From Fluviicola taffensis DSM 16823 (GTDB lineage: Bacteria; Bacteroidota; Bacteroidia; Flavobacteriales_D; Crocinitomicaceae), in the NCBI RefSeq assembly GCF_000194605.1, contig NC_015321.1:2356001-2420000 (forward strand): a stretch of DNA of 64,000 bases, given 5' to 3'. A program made the position numbers and the translations under genes. Position 1 is the stretch's first letter. Every line of letters begins with the position of its first letter. The notes below the pieces were generated by a model. The model ran no database searches and was not told the DNA's origin. It worked only from the letters and a program-made list of their open reading frames with translations. Positions 53,944-62,875 of the stretch are shown here, one piece after another.

Positions 53944-55389
53944 CTATCCCACCGATCCTTCTAAACTAATCGTCAATAATTTCTGTGCTTCTACAGCAAA
54001 TTCCATTGGAAGCTGATTCAATACTTCTTTACAATATCCATTCACAATCAAACTAATCGCTTTTTCCTCCGAAATACCGCGTTGTAAACAATAGAAAATT
54101 TGATCTTCTCCAATTTTAGAGGTTGTTGCTTCATGTTCGATTTTAGCAGTTGGATTTTTACATTCGATATACGGAAATGTATGTGCTCCACACTCATCGG
54201 TCATCAATAATGAATCACATTGAGAGAAATTGCGGGCATTGTGTGCGTTTTTATGGATCTGAACCAATCCGCGGTATGAATTGTGTGATTTACCTGCAGA
54301 AATTCCTTTGGAAATAATCGTGCTTTTGGTGTTTTTACCTAAATGAATCATTTTCGTTCCAGTATCGGCTTGTTGGTAGTTATTTGTAACCGCAACAGAA
54401 TAAAATTCACCGATGGAGTTATCCCCTTTCAAAATACACGAAGGATATTTCCAGGTAACAGCAGAACCTGTCTCAACTTGAGTCCACGAAATCTTCGCAT
54501 TCGTTTCACAAATTCCACGTTTCGTTACAAAGTTGAAAATCCCCCCTTGTCCGTTTTTATCTCCAGGATACCAGTTTTGTACTGTTGAATATTTAATTTC
54601 CGCATCGTTCAATGCAACTAATTCAACAACAGCGGCATGTAATTGATTTTCATCTCTTTGTGGCGCAGTACAACCTTCCAAATAAGAAACATACGAACCT
54701 TCATCCGCAATGACTAAAGTGCGTTCGAATTGTCCAGTATTTGCTTCGTTAATTCGGAAATAAGTTGATAATTCCATGGGGCAACGAACCCCTTTGGGTA
54801 TGTAGCAGAAAGACCCATCTGTAAAAACAGCTGAATTCAAAGCTGCATAGAAATTATCTGTTGCAGGAACTACTGAACCCATGTATTGTTTTACCAATTC
54901 AGGATGTTCTTGTACAGCTTCTGAGAAAGAACAGAAAATGATTCCCAATTCTTTCAATTTGGCTTTAAAGCTAGTTGCTACTGAAACAGAATCCATTACG
55001 AAATCTACCGCAACACCAGTTAAGCGTTGCTGTTCCTCCATTGAAATTCCCAATTTCGCCATGGTTGCTTTCATCTCTGGATCTACATCGTCCCAACTTT
55101 CGTACTTTTTAGTCTGTTTTGGAGCTGCGTAATAAGAAATTCCTTGGAAATTGGGTTTTGGATAAGAAATGTGAGCCCATGTAGGTTCCGTCATTTCCGA
55201 CCAAATATGAAAGCATTTTAATCGGTATTCTAATAACCAACTTGGTTCTTCTTTTTTAGCAGAAATAAACCGAATAATGTCTTCATTTAATCCAATAGGA
55301 GCTCTGTCAGACTCGATATCCGTTGTAAATCCGAATTTATATTCCGAATTTTCTAAATCTTTCGCTAAATCATTTTCAGTATAACCCAT
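53944..55389 (-). CDS. sufB: SufB, Fe-S scaffold subunit
   Basis: 481 residues, the expected size. Main scaffold protein on which Fe-S clusters form. Conserved parts: DVKP-type lead [72 protein letters not shown] (the SufB LEGC motif), the [21 protein letters not shown] block, and the C-terminal [22 protein letters not shown]. It lies 17 bp after sufA. Confidence 0.97.
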   Translation of the reverse strand: MGYTENDLAKDLENSEYKFGFTTDIESDRAPIGLNEDIIRFISAKKEEPSWLLEYRLKCFHIWSEMTEPTWAHISYPKPNFQGISYYAAPKQTKKYESWDDVDPEMKATMAKLGISMEEQQRLTGVAVDFVMDSVSVATSFKAKLKELGIIFCSFSEAVQEHPELVKQYMGSVVPATDNFYAALNSAVFTDGSFCYIPKGVRCPMELSTYFRINEANTGQFERTLVIADEGSYVSYLEGCTAPQRDENQLHAAVVELVALNDAEIKYSTVQNWYPGDKNGQGGIFNFVTKRGICETNAKISWTQVETGSAVTWKYPSCILKGDNSIGEFYSVAVTNNYQQADTGTKMIHLGKNTKSTIISKGISAGKSHNSYRGLVQIHKNAHNARNFSQCDSLLMTDECGAHTFPYIECKNPTAKIEHEATTSKIGEDQIFYCLQRGISEEKAISLIVNGYCKEVLNQLPMEFAVEAQKLLTISLEGSVG

Positions 55390-55406
55390 CTAAATCTGTC
55401 TATATA

Positions 55407-55730
55407 TTATAATGAAAAAGATTCTCCACAGCCACAGGTTCTTCCTGCATTTGGATTGGAAAAAATAAATCCTTTTCCGTTCAAACCACCCGAAAAATCT
55501 AAGGTTGTTCCTACGAGGTATAAAAAGCTTTTTTTATCAACAACAACTTTAATTCCGTTGTCTTCAAAAGTCTTGTCGTCTGCCTTTTCTTGATTATCAA
55601 ATGTAAGTTGGTACATCAATCCGGAGCAACCTCCACCTTCAACTCCAACGCGAATAAAATACCCTGCTTTGCCGTCGTCTTCCATCAAGCGGATTGCTTG
55701 TTTTTTTGCTTGTTCTGTAACTGTAATCAT
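55407..55730 (-). CDS. sufA: SufA/IscA-family Fe-S carrier
   Basis: 107 residues of the A-type carrier family that receives clusters from the scaffold. The three conserved Cys are present: GGGCSGLMYQL (Cys35) and the C-terminal CGCGES (Cys99 and Cys101). PNAGRTCGCGESFSL is the standard ending. It is first gene of the suf block; a complete promoter lies about 60 bp upstream. Confidence 0.95.
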   Translation of the reverse strand: MITVTEQAKKQAIRLMEDDGKAGYFIRVGVEGGGCSGLMYQLTFDNQEKADDKTFEDNGIKVVVDKKSFLYLVGTTLDFSGGLNGKGFIFSNPNAGRTCGCGESFSL

Positions 55731-55787
55731 GACAAGTATGTTGTGTCTTTATTTAGATTAATTTTAAATAAAGAGTTATTTCGTTGA

Positions 55788-55818
55788 CAAAAATACCACA
55801 TTTATGGTAGTGGTGCAA
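55788..55818 (-). promoter_or_regulatory. Promoter of the sufABCD operon
   Basis: On the minus strand: TTG (55818-55816), a 20-bp spacer and TATTTTTG (55795-55788), a full match to TTG-N17-23-TAnnTTTG. About 55 bases of 5' leader remain before sufA; no clear IscR-like or Fur-like palindrome was recognised in it. Confidence 0.65.
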
Positions 55819-55929
55819 TTATTTTCTTATAAATATTCCCAACGAATTTTTTAATTATTCATTATAACTGTGCAACCTTTTTTAGTAACCATCGTTTTAT
55901 GTATCGTTACTTACTTTACTTTCATACAT

Positions 55930-58788
55930 ATGAAACTTACTACTACTCTGATAGCTTTACTATCAGTAATTTCAACAGCTAATGCTCAATTCCCTGGTTG
56001 TCCAAGTGTTGATGCGGGTTCAGATCAGACACTTACTTGCAATCAGCCCTGCGCTACATTAAATGCAGTGCCATTTCATGCAGGAGCAACGTCAACTTAT
56101 GTTGTAGGATCTATTCCGCATACACCACCAATTGCTTACAATCAGGCTGGCGGTACTGCTGTTTCGGTAAATACAGATGATGTTTGGAGTCCGCAGATTG
56201 CATTACCATTTAATTTTTGCTATTATGGACAGACTTATACAACGTGTAAGATTGGTTCTAATGGATCCATTAAGTTTGGAACTTATGCTCCAACAAGTCA
56301 GCCTTATGAATATCCTGGGAATTGCCCAAATTTAACATTGAGAGCCTATGGTGATGTATACGGTGTGCTCCATGACATCGATCCTTCAGAAGATGGTACT
56401 GTTAATTGGTATGTTTTAGGAGCTGCACCTTGTCGAATTTTCGTTGTGTCTTTTAATAATTTGGCACATTTTGATTGTACTAATTTGCATAGCACTCACA
56501 TGATGGTTTTGTATGAAACGACCAATGTGATTGATGTATATGTAAATAATAAAGCAACATGTAATAGTTGGGAAGATGGATATGCAATTGTTGGGATTCA
56601 AAATCCTGCAGGAACTGCAGGTGTGGCTGCGCCAGGTCGGAATGCTACACCAGCTTGGACGGTGACAACGCCTGAAGCATGGCGTTTTACTCCAAATGGA
56701 GCTCCAATTTATACTACTCAGTGGTTTCAAGGTGCGACAAGTATCGGAACTGGAACTAGTGTAAATGTCTGTCCAACTGTAGCGACTACATATACTGCAC
56801 AAGTTACTTATACTGCTTGTGATGGAACTGTTATTGTCAAAACGGATGATATGATTGTGACTCCGGATCCCGCAACTCCATCAGGAAATGAGATTGCTTC
56901 AACACCTTCGTCTTGTACAGGAGCGACAGGTAGTGTTGAGGTACTAGGAACAGGTGGTGCAGGTGGATACCAATATTCAATTGATAATGGAGCAAATTGG
57001 CAGTCAAGTGGTGTATTTACTAATTTGGCAGGAGGAAATTATACGATTTTAGTGCAAGACGCAAATGGTTGTCAAGGAAGTATTTCTGCAAATGTTCCTT
57101 TACCTACTATTATTGATTTAACAATTGCGAGCACTACAAATGTATCTTGTAATGGTGATTCAAATGGTTCTGCTGTGACTGCTGTTTCTGGAGGACAAGC
57201 CCCACTTAATTATACCTTGAATGGAGGCTCTAGCCAAACAAGTGGAACGTATTCAAATTTAGCTGCAGGATCATATACCATTCAAGTAACAGATGTAAAT
57301 GGATGCACGGATTCGCAACCAGTTACGATTACTGAGCCTGCTGTCGTTACCTTATCTTTTGTTTCGTCAACGGATGCAAGCTGTTCTGGAAATGATGGAA
57401 GTTTAACTGTTTCTGGAGCAGGTGGAACTGGAGTTTTACATTATTCGTTGAATGGAGGAACTTCTCAAACAAATGCTACTTTTGCTAACCTAGCTGGAGG
57501 AACATATACCGTTCAAGTTGTTGATGATAATGGGTGTTCTGCTTCTACCTCCGCAATCGTGGATGTTATTAATAATCTAACAGCACTTTTAATTGATGAT
57601 CAAGATGTTTCATGTAACGGATTGAGTGATGGAACGGTTCAGTTAGGAGGAACAGGAACACCAGCACCATATACGTATTCTTTGGTTGGGGGAACTTCTC
57701 AAACATCCAATACATTTACTGGTTTAGGAGCTGGCACATATAATTACGTGGTAACAGATGGAAATAACTGCCGTGATACAGTTTCTGTTACAATAACAGA
57801 ACCAACTGTAATTAGCATAACTACAAATACTCCTTTGTCAACATGTATTGAGGGATCTGTTACTATGAATGCTCAAGCAGCTGGCGGAGCTGGTGGTTAT
57901 GTGTATACATGGAGTAATTCCTTACCGAATGGACAAGCAAATACAGTTACTCCAGTAGCAACTACCACTTATATTGTAACTGCGACAGATGTAAATAACT
58001 GTAATTCAACTGCTCAAATTCAAGTAACGGTTAATCCTAAACCATCAATTAATGCTGGAAATGATCAAACAATCTGCTTGGGAAGCCAAATCATATTAAG
58101 TGGGGCAGGAGGGGTTTCCTATTCTTGGTCTAATTCAGTACCAAACAATACGAGCTTCACGCCGAATTTAGGAGTGAGTTCATTAGTAGTGACTGGAACA
58201 GATGCAAATGGATGTACTAATACAGATACTTTAATAATTACAGTTCTTCCAATTCCAACGGCAGTGTTAGGAGCGAATTCACCATTGTCAGGACATCCTG
58301 GGTTGGTTGTTCAATTCACGAATGCAAGTACGAACTCAAATTCATATCATTACGAATATGGAAATGGTTCAACTTTTCAAACGTCAAATATCTCATTGAC
58401 CCCAAGTTCAACTTATAATACACCCGGAACGTATACGGTAGTTCTTACAGCAAGTAATGGAGTTTGTCAAGACACTGCAGAATTGCAAGTCATAGTTTTC
58501 CCTTATGCACCTTTAAGTGTTGTTGTTCCAAATATATTTACACCAAATGGAGATTCAAACAATGATGTGTTCTTCGTGAAATTGGAGAATGCAACTTCTA
58601 TAGAATTAATCATTGTAAATAGATGGGGGAATTTTATGGCAAAAATTTCAGATATCAATGGCTCATGGGATGGAAAGGTGAATGGAAATATGTCCTCTGA
58701 AGGTGTTTACTTCTATAAGTATACGGTAAATGGTTTAGATGGAACTACACAAACTGGACATGGGGATATTCAATTGATTAGAGATTAA
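55930..58788 (+). CDS. Giant secreted SprB-repeat adhesin, T9SS type B (CHU_C)
   Basis: 952 residues from the ATG at 55930 (MKLTTTLIALLSVISTANAQ); an upstream GTG would hide the signal peptide. Order: N-terminal NIDO-like beta domain (about 40-270; LPFNFCYYGQTYTTCKIGSN, IVSFNN); four SprB repeats (about 320-620; each like NYTLNGGSSQTSGTYSNL and AAGSYTIQVTDVNGC); Ig-like modules; PKD-like (about 775-860); CHU_C (about 865-952; VVPNIFTPNGDSNND, VNRWGNFMAKIS, SEGVYFYKYTVNG). SprB repeats occur in the gliding adhesin SprB of Flavobacterium johnsoniae, so cell-surface adhesion or gliding is likely. The C-terminal about 250 residues match the 59.4-kb protein. Confidence 0.87.
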   Translation: MKLTTTLIALLSVISTANAQFPGCPSVDAGSDQTLTCNQPCATLNAVPFHAGATSTYVVGSIPHTPPIAYNQAGGTAVSVNTDDVWSPQIALPFNFCYYGQTYTTCKIGSNGSIKFGTYAPTSQPYEYPGNCPNLTLRAYGDVYGVLHDIDPSEDGTVNWYVLGAAPCRIFVVSFNNLAHFDCTNLHSTHMMVLYETTNVIDVYVNNKATCNSWEDGYAIVGIQNPAGTAGVAAPGRNATPAWTVTTPEAWRFTPNGAPIYTTQWFQGATSIGTGTSVNVCPTVATTYTAQVTYTACDGTVIVKTDDMIVTPDPATPSGNEIASTPSSCTGATGSVEVLGTGGAGGYQYSIDNGANWQSSGVFTNLAGGNYTILVQDANGCQGSISANVPLPTIIDLTIASTTNVSCNGDSNGSAVTAVSGGQAPLNYTLNGGSSQTSGTYSNLAAGSYTIQVTDVNGCTDSQPVTITEPAVVTLSFVSSTDASCSGNDGSLTVSGAGGTGVLHYSLNGGTSQTNATFANLAGGTYTVQVVDDNGCSASTSAIVDVINNLTALLIDDQDVSCNGLSDGTVQLGGTGTPAPYTYSLVGGTSQTSNTFTGLGAGTYNYVVTDGNNCRDTVSVTITEPTVISITTNTPLSTCIEGSVTMNAQAAGGAGGYVYTWSNSLPNGQANTVTPVATTTYIVTATDVNNCNSTAQIQVTVNPKPSINAGNDQTICLGSQIILSGAGGVSYSWSNSVPNNTSFTPNLGVSSLVVTGTDANGCTNTDTLIITVLPIPTAVLGANSPLSGHPGLVVQFTNASTNSNSYHYEYGNGSTFQTSNISLTPSSTYNTPGTYTVVLTASNGVCQDTAELQVIVFPYAPLSVVVPNIFTPNGDSNNDVFFVKLENATSIELIIVNRWGNFMAKISDINGSWDGKVNGNMSSEGVYFYKYTVNGLDGTTQTGHGDIQLIRD

Positions 58789-58797
58789 AATAATAAT

Positions 58798-58839
58798 TCA
58801 ATCGGATGCCTCTTTCATCAGAGAGAAGTATCCGATTGA
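58798..58839 (+). terminator. Terminator-like hairpin after the SprB-repeat gene
   Basis: TCAATCGGAT (58798-58807) pairs perfectly with ATCCGATTGA (58830-58839); CTCT/AGAG inside can extend it. The T-run is lacking on the plus strand, so the strength is uncertain. Confidence 0.5.
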
Positions 58840-59009
58840 TATAAAATCCATGTTTGGATTTAAACCCTTGAAAAGCATTGTGTTAATAAAATATCAAGTA
58901 TTTGGTTTGTAAAGAATTAATAAATTATTTTTAGCTTATTACTTACTACATCTGTTGATGAAAATCTGAATTGTTGGTTTTTGTCGATAGTATACTATTA
59001 CTACTACAT

Positions 59010-59405
59010 ATGAGATTATCATTTCGAATCTTCGAAAAGAATAAGTATGTACTTGTGTCTTTGGCCTTAGTACTTTCGCAAACCCTTGCATTTTCTTTTC
59101 AATCCAACCCTTCTGCATTTCATGCAATTTCATTTGTTGAAAGTGCACCTGTGAATATTCACAGAGCTGAAAAGGAAAACCAAATTGTTTATTCATTTCA
59201 AGTACTTACTTCTCCAGAGCAAAGCATGCTGGATCGTTCATTAGAGAATTTTCGAAAACTAGAAGGTTTTATTTCTCTTTCAGTCAATGCTCAGAATGAA
59301 GTTGAATTAGTAACTACTCAAACGATAGAAGAGAAGAACACTACCCGTTTATTAATTAGTTCAACTCGTTTATTTGGTTACGCAGGTTACCAAATTGTCG
59401 ATTAA
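59010..59405 (+). CDS. Small exported protein between two giant adhesins
   Basis: 131 residues from the ATG at 59010. The N-terminal KNKYVLVSLALVLSQTLAFS is a signal peptide or single anchor. The rest is a short alpha/beta domain with SPEQSMLDRSLENFRKLEGF and ISLSVNAQNEVELVTTQ, whose spacing recalls ferredoxin-like or HMA-like small folds without metal-binding Cys. No family recognised. It lies 15 bp before the next giant adhesin and may be cotranscribed, so a chaperone or accessory role is conceivable (inference). Confidence 0.65.
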   Translation: MRLSFRIFEKNKYVLVSLALVLSQTLAFSFQSNPSAFHAISFVESAPVNIHRAEKENQIVYSFQVLTSPEQSMLDRSLENFRKLEGFISLSVNAQNEVELVTTQTIEEKNTTRLLISSTRLFGYAGYQIVD

Positions 59406-59420
59406 TCACATAAAATCAGA

Positions 59421-62400
59421 ATGATGCAAAAAATATATACGACTATTTTGATGATTGGATTTTTCGCAATCGGAAAAATCGGCTTCAGTCAGATTAATTT
59501 GTCACAAACAACCATCAACAATTATGTGGCTAATATCTGTGGAACGGGTGTGTCCTTTTCCAATGTTACACTCACTGGAGATGCAGGTGCAATTGCTCAA
59601 TTTACAGGTGGTGTTTCAGGAGGCTTGGGGGCTACTATGAATAATGGTGTTGTAATGAGTACGGGTTTTGTAAATACAGCTGGTGAAATTACAGGGACTG
59701 CATTAAAGAGTAATGATAATAGTGGAGTTAACGGTATCTCTCAACTGAATACAATTGCTGGCTTTAGCACTTACGATGGAATTATTTTAGAATTTGACTT
59801 TGTGCCAATAACTAACCAGATTAACGTAAATTTTCAGTTTGGCTCAGAGGAATATAACAATTTTGTGGATGATATTTACAACGATGTTTTCGCTTTTCTT
59901 ATTAGCGGACCGGGAATTGCGGGGACTCAGAATATCGCATTGGTTCCCTCTACCTCTACTCCAGTAACAATCAATTCTATTAATAATGGGTATGCAGCCA
60001 CTTTTTTTGGCAACAATGCATGTTCTTCAGGCCCTTGTAACAATTGTACTTACTACAATGACAATTGCAGCAGCACATTTAATAATGCAATGAATGGATT
60101 TACAACGGTACTTACTGCTTCTCAGACTGTAACGCCGTGTCAAACATATCATATCCGTTTGATGCTTGCTGATGGATTTGATCAGATTTATGATTCATGG
60201 GTATTTATCCAACAAGATGGTTTATTTGCAGTTGGAAATCCACCACTCTCTTTAGCCGCAACTTATCCCTTTGGAACTGCTTTGTATGAAGAATGTTTCA
60301 ATTCTAATACAATCACATTTACAATTCCAACTGCCCAAGCTTCTGACTATTCATTTAACGTAACTTGGGGAGGAACTGCAACCAGTGGTGTCGATTACTC
60401 TTCATTACCAACAACAATTACGATTCCTGCTGGACAAACTTCCATTAATTTACCGATCAATGTTTTTACCGATGCGTTGGCTGAAGGAATTGAAACCATT
60501 GAATGTAGTTATCCGATTAGTGTTTGTGCGATGGGAACGGCAATTATAAATATTGATGATGCAGTTCCGCTAACTGTAAATGCAGGACCAGATGCAGATG
60601 TGTGTGGAGGAGTTGCGTCTGCTAATTTATCTGCAACGGCTGCCAACGGAAATGGAGCGGTCACTTATTCTTGGGATAATGGAGCGGGAAATACACAAGC
60701 TGTTTCTGTTTTACCACCATCTACAACCGTTTACACAGTAACTGCAACTGATCAATGTGGAAGAACTGCAACCGACCAGGTTACTGTTTTTGTTGGTGCA
60801 CCACCTGTAATAGATGCTGGAGCAAATGTTTCAATTTGTTCGGGAGGAAATACTACTTTAACTGCGAGTGGAGGAATAACTTATACTTGGGATAATGGAT
60901 TGGGGGCAGGAAATGGAGTTTCGGTTTCACCAATTATTACAACAACTTACAACGTTACTGGAACAGCTGCAAATGGATGTTCATCAACCGATGCTTTGAC
61001 AATTACTGTTAATGCAGCTCCAATAGTTAATGCAGGAATAGATCAAACTATTTGTCAAGGTGAAACTGTTATTCTCTCTGGTTCTGGTTCCCAAACGTAT
61101 TCTTGGAACAACAGTGTAACCAATGGGGTTTCATTTACTCCTGCAAGTACGCAAACATATACTGTTACAGGAACAGATGCCAATGGCTGTCAGGGAACAG
61201 ATCAAGTGCTTGTTACAGTGAATCCACTTCCTACTGTCAATGCTGGTACGGATCAAATAGTATGCGCTGGGGGATCAATTACTTTAAGTGGTTCAGGAGC
61301 ACAAACGTATGTTTGGAATAATGGAGTGACAAATGCAGTTTCATTTACACCAGCTTCAACCCAAACCTATACAGTAACAGGAACGGATGTAAATGGGTGC
61401 GAAAATACCGATCAGGTTTTAGTAACACTTAGTTCAGGATTAATTGTGAATGCTGGAGTTGATCAATCTGTTTGTGCAGGAGGATCAATTACTTTGTCTG
61501 CAACAGGTGGACAGGCCTATGTTTGGAATAATGGAGTAACGAATACGGTTTCATTTATACCAGTTTCCACACAAACATACTCAGTAACAGGAACAGATGC
61601 TTTTGGTTGTCAAGGAACAGATCAAGTAGTTGTAACTGTAAACCCACTACCAATAGTTGATGCTGGTTTGCCGCAATCAGTATGTCAAGGTATTGGTGTG
61701 ACGTTGAACGGTTCTGGCGCGGTTTCTTACACTTGGAATAATGGAGTAACAAATGGAACATCATTTACACCAAGTTCAACACAAACCTATACGGTTACTG
61801 GGACTAATTCTAATGGATGTACAAATACGGATCAAGTAATAGTTACCGTTAATCCTTCTACGCCAGTTAATGCAGGTATTGATCAGGCTGTTTGTCAAGA
61901 TGGAAGTGTTATTTTAACAGCAACAGGGGCGCCACAAACGTATGTTTGGAGTAATGGAGTAGCAAACGGAGTTTCATTTAATCCTGGAAGTACTCAGACC
62001 TATACGGTAACTGGAACGAACGCCAATGGATGTGAAAGCACTGACCAAGTAGTTGTAACGGTAAATGCATTACCAACTGTTTCTGCAGGGATTGATTTAT
62101 CAGTTTGTGTGGGAGGAAATATTATTTTGAACGGTTCAGGAGCAGTTTCTTACACTTGGAATAATGGAGTTTCAAATGGAGTTCCTTTTGTTCCAGGATC
62201 AACCCAAACTTATACACTAACGGGCACAGATGTAAATGGTTGTACGAATACGGATCAAGTAACTATTTCAGTGGTTCCAATTCCAACAGCATCTATTTCT
62301 TCCGATGTGAATTCTGGAAATCCAGTTTTGACCGTGAATTTTGATAATAATTCATCCAATGCTTCAACCTATCATTGGAATTTTGGAAACGGAAGTGAGT

Positions 62401-62807
62401 TGAATGCAACTACAGATGTTGGTCAGCAATCTAATTACTCCAATTCTGGACAATACATGGTTGTTTTAACTGCAGCAAATGGCTCTTGTATTGATACTGA
62501 TACGCTTTTGATTACAGTGATCCCTTTCCCTGATCCAATCATTGTCATTCCAAATATTTTTACTCCAAACAATGATAAAAACAACGATGAATTTTTCATT
62601 ACGGTTAGCTATGTGAAATCTGTGAAAGTTTCTATTTTCAATCGTTGGGGAAATAAAATGTGTGATTATGACAATGTACATGGCTCGTGGGATGGTACAG
62701 TGAATGGAGATATGTCTTCTGAAGGTGTTTACTTCTTTAAATATGAAATCGAAGGAATTAATGGAACGATGCTCACTGGTCAAGGAAATATTCAATTAAT
62801 CAGATAA
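59421..62807 (+). CDS. Giant choice-of-anchor-L adhesin with repeated Ig-like modules, T9SS type B
   Basis: 1128 residues (ATG 59421, or 59424). The signal peptide ends GFSQ (about 24). A choice-of-anchor-L domain covers about 28-265 (GVVMSTGFV, FQFGSEEYNNFVDDIYNDVFAF, YDSWVFIQ). A Calx-beta-like domain covers about 275-385 (GTATSGVDYSSLPTTITIPA). Two divergent Ig-like modules precede six closely similar modules of 70-71 residues (about 537-955; pattern VNAG-DQ-VC, YVWNNGVTN, QTYTVTGTD-NGC). A PKD-like module comes next, then CHU_C (about 1043-1128; VIPNIFTPNNDKNNDEF, FNRWGNKMCDYD). Exported by T9SS and surface-held by inference. C-terminal part paralogous to the 55.9-kb protein. Confidence 0.87.
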   Translation: MMQKIYTTILMIGFFAIGKIGFSQINLSQTTINNYVANICGTGVSFSNVTLTGDAGAIAQFTGGVSGGLGATMNNGVVMSTGFVNTAGEITGTALKSNDNSGVNGISQLNTIAGFSTYDGIILEFDFVPITNQINVNFQFGSEEYNNFVDDIYNDVFAFLISGPGIAGTQNIALVPSTSTPVTINSINNGYAATFFGNNACSSGPCNNCTYYNDNCSSTFNNAMNGFTTVLTASQTVTPCQTYHIRLMLADGFDQIYDSWVFIQQDGLFAVGNPPLSLAATYPFGTALYEECFNSNTITFTIPTAQASDYSFNVTWGGTATSGVDYSSLPTTITIPAGQTSINLPINVFTDALAEGIETIECSYPISVCAMGTAIINIDDAVPLTVNAGPDADVCGGVASANLSATAANGNGAVTYSWDNGAGNTQAVSVLPPSTTVYTVTATDQCGRTATDQVTVFVGAPPVIDAGANVSICSGGNTTLTASGGITYTWDNGLGAGNGVSVSPIITTTYNVTGTAANGCSSTDALTITVNAAPIVNAGIDQTICQGETVILSGSGSQTYSWNNSVTNGVSFTPASTQTYTVTGTDANGCQGTDQVLVTVNPLPTVNAGTDQIVCAGGSITLSGSGAQTYVWNNGVTNAVSFTPASTQTYTVTGTDVNGCENTDQVLVTLSSGLIVNAGVDQSVCAGGSITLSATGGQAYVWNNGVTNTVSFIPVSTQTYSVTGTDAFGCQGTDQVVVTVNPLPIVDAGLPQSVCQGIGVTLNGSGAVSYTWNNGVTNGTSFTPSSTQTYTVTGTNSNGCTNTDQVIVTVNPSTPVNAGIDQAVCQDGSVILTATGAPQTYVWSNGVANGVSFNPGSTQTYTVTGTNANGCESTDQVVVTVNALPTVSAGIDLSVCVGGNIILNGSGAVSYTWNNGVSNGVPFVPGSTQTYTLTGTDVNGCTNTDQVTISVVPIPTASISSDVNSGNPVLTVNFDNNSSNASTYHWNFGNGSELNATTDVGQQSNYSNSGQYMVVLTAANGSCIDTDTLLITVIPFPDPIIVIPNIFTPNNDKNNDEFFITVSYVKSVKVSIFNRWGNKMCDYDNVHGSWDGTVNGDMSSEGVYFFKYEIEGINGTMLTGQGNIQLIR
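61029..62288 (+). repeat. Tandem array of six 210-213-bp coding repeats
   Basis: Unit starts (the AATGCAGG/AATGCTGG or equivalent of VNAG) lie near 61029, 61239, 61449, 61659, 61869 and 62082, a strict 210-bp period with one 213-bp step. Each unit encodes one Ig-like module. The DNA similarity allows unequal crossing-over, hence variation in adhesin length. Confidence 0.85.
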
Positions 62808-62824
62808 AACGTAAAACTTGAATC

Positions 62825-62856
62825 AAAAAAGACTGCATCTGATGTAGTCTTTTTTT
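62825..62856 (+). terminator. Terminator overlapping the ribF promoter region
   Basis: AAAAAAGACT (62825-62834) pairs with AGTCTTTTTT (62847-62856). CATC/GATG in the middle can extend the stem. It ends eight bases before the ribF -7 box, so it insulates ribF from the adhesin gene. Confidence 0.85.
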
Positions 62857-62863
62857 GTTTGAC

Positions 62864-62871
62864 TACATTTG
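62864..62871 (+). promoter_or_regulatory. -7 box TACATTTG abutting ribF
   Basis: Exact TAnnTTTG with TACT between it and the ATG at 62876, giving a predicted leaderless or nearly leaderless mRNA. Confidence 0.55.
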
Positions 62872-62875
62872 TACT

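Noticed and set aside
61029-62288. Regular repeat array considered as CRISPR
   Set aside because: Units are 210 bp, protein-coding and in frame; there are no short palindromic repeats, unique spacers or cas genes.
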